Positions 1 to 5,540 of a stretch of 7,801 nt of DNA are shown piece by piece. Position 1 is the first letter of the stretch, and each line of letters opens with the position of its first letter. The stretch covers positions 3,388-11,188 of the forward strand of contig DOIX01000323.1 in NCBI GenBank assembly GCA_003511885.1. Reading direction: 5' to 3'. The position numbers were made by a program, and so were the translations under genes. The notes under the pieces are model-generated. The model did not search any database. It saw nothing but the letters and a program-made list of their open reading frames with translations, and was not told where the DNA came from. The DNA is from Cyanobacteria bacterium UBA11153 (GTDB lineage: Bacteria; Cyanobacteriota; Cyanobacteriia; Cyanobacteriales; Coleofasciculaceae).

Positions 1-239
1 ACAACGTAGTTTGAGAATATGTCCTAACCTTAATGCGTAGCGCTATATCTTTGAGATTCGTTAACTTATGGAAAAAATCATACTGAGATGATGAGGTATT
101 TCTTTCTTGTTGGCTGGCGATACGTCGCTAAAAGTGGAATGAAATTTGGCTAATGATGAAGTTCTTTCTGTAGCTAATTTGCAAAAGTATCAGGTTTTAT
201 CTCCTCGACGGGGTGGCTCTTCAGTAGCTGCGATGACAA

Positions 240-413
240 GTGAAAATTATCAACGATCAAAAGTTTGCTCTGCAAGGCTTTCAAGATAACTTTTCTGAGG
301 AACCTGTCAGTAATCCGGGGATTTTTACCGCAACTACCGGAGAACCTCATTTGCTATCTTTTCTGCTTCTCATCGGGCAAAGTCTTTATGTTGGAGCTAT
401 CAATAGGTGGTGA
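240..413 (+). CDS. doubtful short hypothetical protein, 57 aa (possibly a remnant)
   Basis: A GTG-started frame that I do not recognise. The N-terminal half is polar (FQDNFSEEPVSNPGIF) and the C-terminal part is hydrophobic (LLSFLLLIGQSLYVGAI), ending INRW. No Shine-Dalgarno sequence precedes the GTG, and an in-frame TGA lies just upstream (234-236). In its favour, the residue composition looks protein-like and a HIP1-centred hairpin with a T tract follows the stop by 10 bp. A second protein-like frame (146-289, one base out of phase, containing NLANDEVLSVANLQKYQVLS) overlaps its start. The two together may be one decayed gene of about 90 codons with a single frameshift. Chance open frames are the main alternative. 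Confidence 0.25.
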   Translation: MKIINDQKFALQGFQDNFSEEPVSNPGIFTATTGEPHLLSFLLLIGQSLYVGAINRW

Positions 414-422
414 CGAGGTAAC

Positions 423-441
423 AATGCGATCGCATTTTTTA
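423..441 (+). terminator. HIP1-centred palindrome followed by a T tract
   Basis: AATGCGATCGCATT (423-436) is a perfect 14-bp palindrome containing HIP1. It can fold as a 5-bp stem (AATGC/GCATT) with a GATC loop, and T residues run on to 440. It lies 10 bp after the TGA at 411-413, so it could serve as a weak intrinsic terminator. The stem is short, and HIP1 copies are abundant in such genomes for other reasons. Confidence 0.3.
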
Positions 442-694
442 TCAACCATCCCCTGAATTTCTTGCCCAATTCCCGAAAAATACATAGTATAGCAACCGCC
501 AGGACAGTTAGGACATTCTCAATTCCTCAAACCCTTGATTTTACAGTTTTCTTCCTGAGCCAAGATCCAATAGCCTCTAGTCCGTCGCTATATCAAGCAG
601 TGCCAGCAATAGAAGCAGGAAAACTTTTGCAGATTAGGAAAAATCGATCTCGGTTAAGAGAAGCCCAATGGTTTAATTGCCATCATAATAACCA

Positions 695-708
695 TCAACA
701 GTCAACAG
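695..708. repeat. heptamer repeat, 2 x TCAACAG
   Basis: Two perfect tandem TCAACAG units, followed by the related CTATCAAC and CTATCTAC at about 717-732. They lie at the 3' end of the minus-strand gene 724-921. They resemble cyanobacterial STRR heptanucleotide repeats and the TCAACTG units at 5053-5073. Confidence 0.45.
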
Positions 709-723
709 TTAAAACCTATCAAC

Positions 724-921
724 CTATCTACCACCCTTGAGAGCTTTGTTAAAATTTTTGCGATAAGACTGATTCGCCACATACAAAGCAGGCCATAACA
801 AAGACAAAGCAACCCGGCTAGGCAAACTGCGGCTAAAGCTAGTACGCTCGAAACCCTTCCAGAAGCGCCAAGCCCCGTAGCCATAAAGTACGAATAGAAC
901 AAAAAACCCTAATTTAATCAC
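724..921 (-). CDS. small conserved cyanobacterial membrane protein, 65 aa
   Basis: This matches a short hypothetical protein that I recall as widespread in cyanobacteria; its function is unknown. Residues 1-21 are hydrophobic and aromatic (MIKLGFFVLFVLYGYGAWRFW) and should form one membrane helix. A basic, polar stretch follows (GFERTSFSRSLPSR, 23-36), then a second amphipathic or membrane-associated segment (ALSLLWPALYVAN, 38-50) and a positively charged tail (NKALKGGR). The start is GTG at 919-921. AGAGG (minus strand, 930-934) sits 8 nt upstream, and a longer GAGGAG lies further upstream. It is divergent from the nucleotidylyltransferase gene, so the two probably share a regulatory region. 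A minus-strand frame at 702-902 in another phase was judged a shadow. Confidence 0.8.
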   Translation of the reverse strand: MIKLGFFVLFVLYGYGAWRFWKGFERTSFSRSLPSRVALSLLWPALYVANQSYRKNFNKALKGGR

Positions 922-951
922 AATCCTGACCTCTTAACTCCTCGCAATTTA

Positions 952-959
952 GCGATCGC
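952..959. repeat. HIP1 octamer GCGATCGC
   Basis: A perfect copy of the cyanobacterial highly iterated palindrome in the divergent spacer 922-1225. Other perfect copies are at 426-433, 4417-4424 (inside ssb) and 5745-5752. Together they support a cyanobacterial source. Confidence 0.9.
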
Positions 960-1042
960 TATTTAACGATCCTACACGACCAAAGACTTATCTAATATAG
1001 CTTTCCGCCTTCTCGTCCTGACTAATGAGAGCAAGAAAGGAA

Positions 1043-1071
1043 TTGATCCCAGCTAAAAGTCAAAGTAGCAT
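1043..1071 (+). promoter_or_regulatory. candidate sigma70-type promoter for the 846-aa gene
   Basis: TTGATC (1043-1048) and TAGCAT (1066-1071) are separated by exactly 17 bp, and each matches its consensus at 4 of 6 positions. Transcription would start near 1078, giving a leader of about 150 nt before the ATG at 1226. This is a pattern match only. A second, less well-spaced -10-like TAATAT is at 993-998. Confidence 0.35.
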
Positions 1072-1215
1072 TAAAGTGAATCCCCATCAACTAACGATCT
1101 AGTTGTCGAGTCAAAGTGACGCGAAAAGTGATAAGAGACTTTTCTTTCCTTCAACTCTCTTAAAGATAAACAAAAAACAGATTATACGGCAACCAAGCCG
1201 TGGAGCGCAAAAACG

Positions 1216-1221
1216 AGGAGG
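1216..1221 (+). promoter_or_regulatory. Shine-Dalgarno AGGAGG that fixes the start at 1226
   Basis: A perfect AGGAGG ends 4 nt before ATG 1226. The frame stays open upstream to a TTG at 1103, which would add 41 residues. Those residues are basic and unlike the family, and family homology begins exactly at MRGVLMAGG, so the ATG is preferred. Confidence 0.85.
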
Positions 1222-1225
1222 ACTT

Positions 1226-3766
1226 ATGCGAGGAGTGCTGATGGCAGGTGGTTCAGGAACCAGACTGAGACCTCTGACATGCGATATTCCCAAACCCATG
1301 GTGCCGATTCTCAATCGACCCATTGCCGAACATATCATCAACCTACTCAGGAGACATCATATTACAGAAGTGATTGCTACGCTGTATTATCTCCCAGATG
1401 TCATGCGGGACTACTTCCAAGACGGGAGTGACTTTGGAGTGCAAATGACCTACGCCGTTGAAGAAGACCAACCCCTAGGAACAGCAGGTTGTGTCAAAAA
1501 CATAGCAGAACTACTAGATGACACTTTTTTAGTAATCAGTGGAGATAGTATCACAGATTTCGACTTAACAGCAGCAATTCACTTTCATAAGAGTCGGAAA
1601 TCCAAAGCCACCTTAGTTCTATACCGGGTTCCCAACCCAGTGGAATTTGGGGTAGTAATTACAGATAAAGAAATGCGGATCCGTCGGTTTTTAGAAAAAC
1701 CTTCCACCAGCGAAATTTTTTCCGATACAGTCAATACCGGGACTTACATTCTCGAACCATCTGTCCTAGAGTACCTACCAGAAAACACCGAATCTGATTT
1801 TTCCCAAGATTTATTTCCCCGATTGCTAGCACAAGGGGAACCCATGTACGGGTATGTCGCCGATGGATATTGGTGCGATGTCGGTCACCTAGATGCTTAC
1901 CGGGAAGCACAATACGATGCCTTAGCCGGAAAAGTTAAACTGGAACTACCCTACCGGGAACAAAGGTCAAGACTCTGGGTAGGGCAAAATACCATAATTG
2001 ACCCCACCGCCAGAATTGAAGCTCCAGCCATCATTGGAGATAACTGCCGTATTGGTCCGCGAGTCAGCATTGAAGCCGGAACCGTCATTGGTGATAACGT
2101 CACCATAGGAGCTTACGCTGACTTAAAGCGACCGATTTTGTGGAATGGTGCGATCGTGGGAGATGAATCTCATCTAAGTGCTTGCGTGATTGGCAGAAGT
2201 ACCAGAGTAAATCGTCGCGCTCAAATATTAGAAGGGGCAGTAGTAGGTTCCCTCTCAACTGTAGGAGAAGAAGCCCTAATTAGTCCCAGCATCAGGGTTT
2301 GGCCATCTAAGAATATTGAATCAGGTGCTACTCTGAATATGAATTTAATTTGGGGTAACACCGCTCAACGGAATCTATTTGGTCAGCGGGGTGTCCAAGG
2401 CTTGGCAAATATCGATATTACTCCAGAATTTGCCGTTAAACTAGGAGCAGCCTACGGTTCCACTCTAAAACCAGGTTCCCAAGTAGCCATATCTCGCGAC
2501 CAAAAAGCCATCTCCCGCATGGTTTCCCGCTCATTAGTTGCGGGATTGATGTCGGTAGGGGTTCACGTCCAGAATTTGGAAGCTCACGCCATTCCCATTA
2601 CTCGCTTGGTAGTTCCTACCTTAGATGTGGCAGGAGGTATTCACGTCCGGATACATCCAGACAGAGCAGATCAGATTCTGATTGAATTTTTTGACGCTCA
2701 AGGGATTAATATCTCCAAGGCCAAAGAGAAGAAAATTGAGGGAGCTTATTTTAAGGAGGACTTACGCCGCTCGGCAATTCACGAAATTGGCAATGTGAAT
2801 TATCCCACTCAGTTACTCGAACTTTATAGTACCGGATTTGAGAAACATCTTAATGCCGAAGCAATTCGCAATAGCGGTGGCAAGATTATCATTGATTATG
2901 CTTACGCTGTTTCTGGTGCAGTTTTGCCTATCTTGTTAGCCAAATTCGGCTGCGATGCAGTTGTTCTTAATGCCAGTTTGAGCCAAATGTGTCTCTCGGA
3001 AAATGAACGAGAGGGATTGTTAGTTCAGTTGGGTAAAGTGGTTGAGGCGCTCAAAGCTAATTTTGGCGTTCAGGTGTCGGCAAATGGAGAACAACTTATT
3101 TTAGTGGATGAATTGGGACATCCTGTCCGAGGTGAAACTTTGACCGCATTGATGGTAAGTGTGATGTTGACGGCTCATCCTCGCAGCAGTGTTGTTGTAC
3201 CCGTCCACGCCTCCAGTGCGATCGAGCAAATTGCCCGTCGCCACCAGGGGAGAGTAATTCGCACCAAAGCCAATCCTGCCGCCTTGATGGAGGCATCTCA
3301 AGCTAATCCTAATGTGGTATTAGGAGGTTCTGAGGAAATGGGATATATTTTCCCCCAACTCCATCCTGGATTTGATGCAATGTTTTGTATTGCCAAGCTC
3401 ATTGAGATGCTAACCATTCAGGAGAGAACTATTGCTCAGATTCGCACAGAACTACCTCAAGTTTGTCATAAAAGTTACACAATGCGCTGTCCTTGGACGA
3501 TTAAGGGTTCTCTGATGCGCCAGCTCGTAGAAACTCATGCCAATCAGAATTTAGAGTTAATTGATGGGGTGAAGATTCTTAATCCCTACCATGAGAGTTG
3601 GGTGTTGATTTTGCCAGATGCTGGAGAACCTCTCGTCCATATCTTTGCCAACAGCGATGATAGCGATTGGGTGGATGAAAATCTAGACTATTATCGCAAC
3701 TACGTTCAGAATTTTGTGGAACAAGAAGAGGGAATAGAGCATTTTCGGCTGGAAGTACTACTCTAG
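1226..3766 (+). CDS. sugar-1-phosphate (probably mannose-1-phosphate) nucleotidylyltransferase fused to a degenerate phosphohexomutase module, 846 aa
   Basis: Residues 1-235 form a nucleotidyltransferase domain of the GDP-mannose pyrophosphorylase/NDP-sugar synthase kind. Visible elements are GGSGTR (8-13) with PKP (22-24), the metal-site GD (106-107), FLEKP (155-159), TGTY (171-174) and GYWCDVG (214-220). Residues 250-375 hold hexapeptide-type repeats of a left-handed beta helix. Residues 382-840 follow the four-domain phosphomannomutase/phosphoglucomutase layout, beginning FGQRGVQG (385-392). Its signature loops are altered: the catalytic serine loop reads VRIHP (474-478), the DGDxDR metal loop reads SANGEQ (618-623), and the phosphate loop reads LPDAGEP (796-802). 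The expected role is NDP-sugar (GDP-mannose) synthesis in the cytoplasm for cell-surface polysaccharide, glycan or glycolipid. The length fits long fusion proteins that I recall from cyanobacteria and actinobacteria. The first domain looks active. The mutase part is probably structural or regulatory. The exact sugar and nucleotide cannot be read from the sequence. Confidence 0.93.
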   Translation: MRGVLMAGGSGTRLRPLTCDIPKPMVPILNRPIAEHIINLLRRHHITEVIATLYYLPDVMRDYFQDGSDFGVQMTYAVEEDQPLGTAGCVKNIAELLDDTFLVISGDSITDFDLTAAIHFHKSRKSKATLVLYRVPNPVEFGVVITDKEMRIRRFLEKPSTSEIFSDTVNTGTYILEPSVLEYLPENTESDFSQDLFPRLLAQGEPMYGYVADGYWCDVGHLDAYREAQYDALAGKVKLELPYREQRSRLWVGQNTIIDPTARIEAPAIIGDNCRIGPRVSIEAGTVIGDNVTIGAYADLKRPILWNGAIVGDESHLSACVIGRSTRVNRRAQILEGAVVGSLSTVGEEALISPSIRVWPSKNIESGATLNMNLIWGNTAQRNLFGQRGVQGLANIDITPEFAVKLGAAYGSTLKPGSQVAISRDQKAISRMVSRSLVAGLMSVGVHVQNLEAHAIPITRLVVPTLDVAGGIHVRIHPDRADQILIEFFDAQGINISKAKEKKIEGAYFKEDLRRSAIHEIGNVNYPTQLLELYSTGFEKHLNAEAIRNSGGKIIIDYAYAVSGAVLPILLAKFGCDAVVLNASLSQMCLSENEREGLLVQLGKVVEALKANFGVQVSANGEQLILVDELGHPVRGETLTALMVSVMLTAHPRSSVVVPVHASSAIEQIARRHQGRVIRTKANPAALMEASQANPNVVLGGSEEMGYIFPQLHPGFDAMFCIAKLIEMLTIQERTIAQIRTELPQVCHKSYTMRCPWTIKGSLMRQLVETHANQNLELIDGVKILNPYHESWVLILPDAGEPLVHIFANSDDSDWVDENLDYYRNYVQNFVEQEEGIEHFRLEVLL

Positions 3767-3935
3767 AGTTGAGAGGTAAGGGGTGAGGCTGTTTTTATGG
3801 AACAAGGGGGGTTGGGGGCTGTGCGATTGCTTCTGAGACTCGACGCTTTCCGCCCGCAACTGGGCATCGCCAAGCCAGATTAAACCTATCCTTCAAACAC
3901 AAAACTCTCCTCCCTAGCTTTTTGGTAAATCGATC

Positions 3936-3944
3936 TGATACAAT
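3936..3944 (+). promoter_or_regulatory. candidate extended -10 promoter for ssb
   Basis: TGATACAAT fits the extended -10 form TGN-TATAAT with one mismatch in the hexamer. No good -35 hexamer is present at 17 bp, which is tolerated by extended -10 promoters. The start would be near 3951, with a leader of about 65 nt. Confidence 0.45.
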
Positions 3945-3958
3945 GGTATTTTTGTACT
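3945..3958. promoter_or_regulatory. LexA-box-like sequence at the ssb promoter
   Basis: GGTATTTTTGTACT matches the consensus that I recall for cyanobacterial LexA, RGTACNNNDGTWCB, at 13 of 14 positions; the miss is T for the invariant C at 3949. It abuts the extended -10 and would cover the start site, a repressor position. ssb is a classical SOS gene in other bacteria, which makes LexA control reasonable. The mismatch lies in a core base, so binding is uncertain. Confidence 0.4.
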
Positions 3959-4015
3959 ATGAGAAGTGAGATTCTTAATGAAATGTAAGAGGTACTGGTA
4001 CAAGGGGGAAGCTTT

Positions 4016-4564
4016 ATGAATAGCTGCGTATTGATGGCACAAATCATTCAAGCTCCAGAACTCCGTTATACTTCTGATAATGAAACTCCTATCGCCCAAA
4101 TGCTGGTGGAATTTCCTGCTCTGAAAGCTGAAGAGCAACCAGCAACTTTGAAAGTGGTGGGATGGGGCAATTTGGCTCACGAAATTAAGGAAATGTATTC
4201 AGTAGGGGATCGCATTGCCATTGAAGGTCGTTTGAGTATGAATACAATCGACAGGCAGGAAGGGTTTAAGGAAAAACGTGCGGAGTTGGTGGCTTCCCGA
4301 ATCTATAAGCTGGGTGTTGATACTGAGATAGGCCCGGAAATCCCTACTACTTCTGGTTCGGTTCATTCCTCAACGTCAGGAACGACTGCCAGATCTGGTA
4401 ATGTAGTCGTACCTTTGCGATCGCGCAAGGAGCCTGAGCCATCTCCTAAAGGCAGAGATTATCCCCATTCAGTTCCCGAACCAAGGTTTGAACCTCCTAC
4501 CAGTCAACCTTCTTTCTATGGGACTTCAGAGGATCGCCAAGATTTGGATGATATTCCTTTTTAG
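4016..4564 (+). CDS. ssb: single-stranded DNA-binding protein (SSB), long cyanobacterial type, 182 aa
   Basis: It coats single-stranded DNA during replication, recombination and repair and recruits partner proteins through its C-terminal tip. Residues 1-100 form the OB fold, beginning NSCVLMAQI and including LKVVGWGNLAHEI (45-57) and GDRIAIEGRL (64-73). Residues 101-170 are a disordered linker rich in Ser, Thr, Pro and Gly. The end, DLDDIPF (176-182), is the conserved acidic, phenylalanine-terminated interaction tip. It resembles the Anabaena All4779 type, reported as that organism's main typical SSB; the annotated Alr0088 and Alr7579 lack the tail. ATG 4016 follows AAGGGGGAA (4002-4010). A later Met at residue 7 would remove the first OB strand. 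A HIP1 octamer (4417-4424) is embedded in the linker codons. The stop TAG lies within the first heptamer of the repeat block that follows. Confidence 0.95.
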   Translation: MNSCVLMAQIIQAPELRYTSDNETPIAQMLVEFPALKAEEQPATLKVVGWGNLAHEIKEMYSVGDRIAIEGRLSMNTIDRQEGFKEKRAELVASRIYKLGVDTEIGPEIPTTSGSVHSSTSGTTARSGNVVVPLRSRKEPEPSPKGRDYPHSVPEPRFEPPTSQPSFYGTSEDRQDLDDIPF

Positions 4565-4695
4565 TTATTAGTTGTTGGTTGTTGGTTCTTGGTTCGGTTC
4601 ATGGGCAATGGGGAATTAATCGTTATGGGAATGCCTTGGGTTTGACTTCCCATAACCAATAAGCAACAACCAGCAACAAAAAACTTACAACTATT
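4561..4695. repeat. heptamer (STRR-like) inverted repeat filling the gap between ssb and the next gene
   Basis: Starting at the last base of the final ssb codon there are five 7-bp units: TTAGTTA, TTAGTTG, TTGGTTG, TTGGTTC and TTGGTTC (4561-4595). On the far side, six AAC-rich heptads run in complementary sense from 4654 to 4695, the base before the GTG start at 4696. The arms 4571-4594 and 4654-4677 pair at 21 of 24 positions. Nested inside is a perfect 10-bp stem, GTTATGGGAA (4622-4631) with TTCCCATAAC (4647-4656), which shares three bases with the outer right arm, so the two stems compete at that point. A transcript would form a long hairpin. It could act as a terminator or stabiliser, or be a small mobile repeat. 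Confidence 0.75.
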
Positions 4696-4965
4696 GTGTT
4701 TCAACTCCTCTATTCACTAGTTCAGGCTATTGAACCTTTGTTAGTCCCAATTTGCTTTTGTTTGGCATGGGGGATACTCTTTCTCAGCGTTTGGACTGTC
4801 TTGTCCGCAATACGAGACGGCGTGGCTAAAGCTAAACAAATGCACCAAATACCCTGTACAAACTGTCAGTTTTTCACTAACAATCTCCATCTCAAATGTA
4901 CAGTAAGTCCCTCAATTGCTAATTCTGAGGAAGCTATTCATTGTCGAGACTATTCTCCAGATTGA
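4696..4965 (+). CDS. conserved cyanobacterial membrane protein with a four-cysteine motif, 89 aa
   Basis: This belongs to a conserved hypothetical family that I recall from cyanobacteria; its function is unknown. Residues 13-38 are a strong hydrophobic helix (EPLLVPICFCLAWGILFLSV), followed by basic residues (R40, K45, K47), which suggests a cytoplasmic C-terminal part. That part reads IPCTNCQFFTNN...KCTV...HCRDY: Cys54, Cys57, Cys68 and Cys83 in the spacing CxxC-x10-C-x14-C. This would suit zinc or an iron-sulfur cluster, though a redox role is also possible. The start is GTG at 4696. No Shine-Dalgarno is visible because the upstream bases are repeat heptamers. An in-frame TAA at 4660-4662 excludes a much longer protein, and no other standard start codon lies between. 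The same strand and 131-bp spacing after ssb allow co-transcription through the repeat hairpin. Confidence 0.82.
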   Translation: MFQLLYSLVQAIEPLLVPICFCLAWGILFLSVWTVLSAIRDGVAKAKQMHQIPCTNCQFFTNNLHLKCTVSPSIANSEEAIHCRDYSPD

Positions 4966-5052
4966 TACGAAGTGAATGGATCCCCCACTTGCAGTGCAAA
5001 ATTCCTAGTTTTGGCAGGGAGTGGCGAAAAAGCTTATTCAGTATGATTATTG

Positions 5053-5073
5053 TCAACTATCAACTGTCAACTG
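5053..5073. repeat. heptamer repeat, TCAACTA + 2 x TCAACTG
   Basis: Three tandem 7-bp units lie in the non-coding gap between the convergent genes 4696-4965 and 5124-5318. They are of the same general kind as the units at 695-708. Plus-strand frames across this region (4941-5174, 5021-5224) run through the repeat and are not considered genes. Confidence 0.55.
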
Positions 5074-5123
5074 TTATACTTGGATTTTTCAGGCAAAAAA
5101 ATGGGATCTACCTCGATCGGAAT

Positions 5124-5318
5124 TTATGCAGTTGGAACCAACTGAATTCTGCCTGCGTCCATCTCAGACATTAATAATTCCAGTGCTTCGTAATCAGCAT
5201 CGGAAATATAACCTAAGCGGGTAAGTTCGTAATTAATTTCGTTTTCAATATCAGGAGTTAGTCTCCTAATATAAAGGGCTTTTTCTACCAGATGGCGAAT
5301 AACGTATGTCGTTTTCAC
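5124..5318 (-). CDS. small conserved cyanobacterial protein, 64 aa, function unknown
   Basis: The sequence is mostly charged and soluble, with no membrane segment. It reads LVEKALYIRRLTPDIENEIN and then GYISDADYEALELLMSEMDAGRI, a pattern I recall from short cyanobacterial hypothetical proteins. The predicted fold is mostly helical, with an acidic C-terminal half (SDADYEALELLMSEMDAG, 39-56), which suggests a protein-binding adaptor rather than an enzyme; this is inference. The start is GTG at 5316-5318. The Shine-Dalgarno is weak: GGAG lies about 16 nt upstream on the minus strand. It is convergent with the four-cysteine gene. A TACTAT -10-like hexamer (minus strand, 5340-5345) and the CRP-like site at 5399-5414 lie upstream of it. 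Confidence 0.78.
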   Translation of the reverse strand: MKTTYVIRHLVEKALYIRRLTPDIENEINYELTRLGYISDADYEALELLMSEMDAGRIQLVPTA

Positions 5319-5379
5319 TGTTTATTTTCGTAGAACTCCATAGTATCCAATTATCTGGGGAATCTCTAGTCAATATGGC

Positions 5380-5411
5380 GATCTAAATCATTTTTTTTTG
5401 TGATTTAGATC
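5380..5411. repeat. perfect 11-bp inverted repeat with a T-rich loop
   Basis: GATCTAAATCA (5380-5390) and TGATTTAGATC (5401-5411) are exact reverse complements, separated by nine T and a G. No T tract follows the stem on either strand, so it is not a normal terminator. Each arm contains TGATTTAGATC, so this is a pair of related operator-like sequences in opposite orientation. Confidence 0.8.
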
Positions 5412-5414
5412 ACT
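5399..5414. promoter_or_regulatory. CRP-type binding site candidate (TGTGA-N6-TCACT)
   Basis: TGTGATTTAGATCACT matches the CRP consensus TGTGA-N6-TCACA at 9 of 10 fixed bases. The cyanobacterial cAMP receptor SYCRP1 is known to use this kind of site. The site centre (5406.5) is about 73 bp upstream of a possible start for the minus-strand gene 5124-5318 (TACTAT at 5340-5345), a plausible activator distance. It is also about 135 bp upstream of the predicted NtcA-type start. Confidence 0.45.
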
Positions 5415-5492
5415 GTTGAATTAACTTTTATCGTGTTTAATCCACTAGACAAAATAAATCTAAAACGATCGCTTAAGTATTAGATCCACAAT

Positions 5493-5535
5493 TGTATTAT
5501 AATTTACATCAAGATAGGCCAAAAACAACTATACT
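5493..5535 (+). promoter_or_regulatory. NtcA-activated promoter: TGTA-N8-TACA, 22 nt, TATACT
   Basis: TGTA (5493-5496), eight bases, then TACA (5505-5508) is a full consensus site for NtcA, the cyanobacterial global nitrogen regulator. Counting from TAC (ending 5507), 22 nt separate it from TATACT (5530-5535), which fits the -10 form TAN3T. This is the canonical arrangement, with the NtcA site centred near -41.5 and a start near 5541-5542. No acceptable -10 lies at that distance on the other strand, so it points rightward. No protein gene begins for about 500 nt. Confidence 0.65.
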
Positions 5536-5540
5536 TAAAA

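Larger units (their letters stand above)
1..723. other. gene-poor stretch, mostly non-coding
   Basis: No convincing gene is seen here. The stretch holds a weak 57-codon frame (240-413), a HIP1-centred hairpin (423-441) and two heptamer repeat units (695-708). A plus-strand frame at 462-740 starts with TTG, lacks a Shine-Dalgarno sequence, ends in the repeat-derived sequence and overlaps the 3' end of the minus-strand gene at 724, so it was not called. Positions 30-44, read on the minus strand, resemble the TACGCATTTAA repeat found later in the window. Confidence 0.5.
3767..4015. other. spacer between the nucleotidylyltransferase gene and ssb
   Basis: The first half is G-rich on the plus strand (runs of 4, 6 and 5 G within 3779-3822). 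No convincing intrinsic terminator was seen; a 10-bp palindrome, ACTCTAGAGT (3760-3769), contains the upstream stop codon. The second half carries the candidate ssb promoter and LexA-like box. Just before the ssb Shine-Dalgarno there is a pair of GTAC half-sites (3992-3995 and 3998-4001). Confidence 0.5.

Noticed and set aside
462..740. 92-codon plus-strand frame
   Set aside because: TTG start with no Shine-Dalgarno, a C-terminus made of heptamer-repeat sequence, and overlap with the better-supported minus-strand gene at 724-921.
702..902. 66-codon minus-strand frame overlapping 724-921
   Set aside because: It is in another phase of the same region. The 724-921 frame has the recognised family pattern and a Shine-Dalgarno sequence.
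1103..1225. TTG-started 41-residue N-terminal extension of the nucleotidylyltransferase
   Set aside because: A perfect AGGAGG precedes ATG 1226 and family similarity starts exactly at that Met. The extension is basic and unlike the family.
3779..3822. G-quadruplex in the spacer after the nucleotidylyltransferase gene
   Set aside because: Only three long G runs with uneven spacing; a fourth run is missing.
3914..4180. 88-codon minus-strand frame across the ssb start
   Set aside because: Antisense to the conserved OB fold of ssb and to its promoter, with no family resemblance.
5053..5073. CRISPR array
   Set aside because: The repeat units are only 7 bp and directly tandem, with no spacers; this is an STRR-type repeat.
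4941..5224. Two overlapping plus-strand frames (77 and 67 codons)
   Set aside because: They read through heptamer repeats and antisense to the conserved 64-aa gene, and have no protein-like pattern.
5380..5411. Inverted repeat read as an intrinsic terminator
   Set aside because: The T tract is in the loop, not after the stem, on the plus strand, and neither strand has a T run following the stem.
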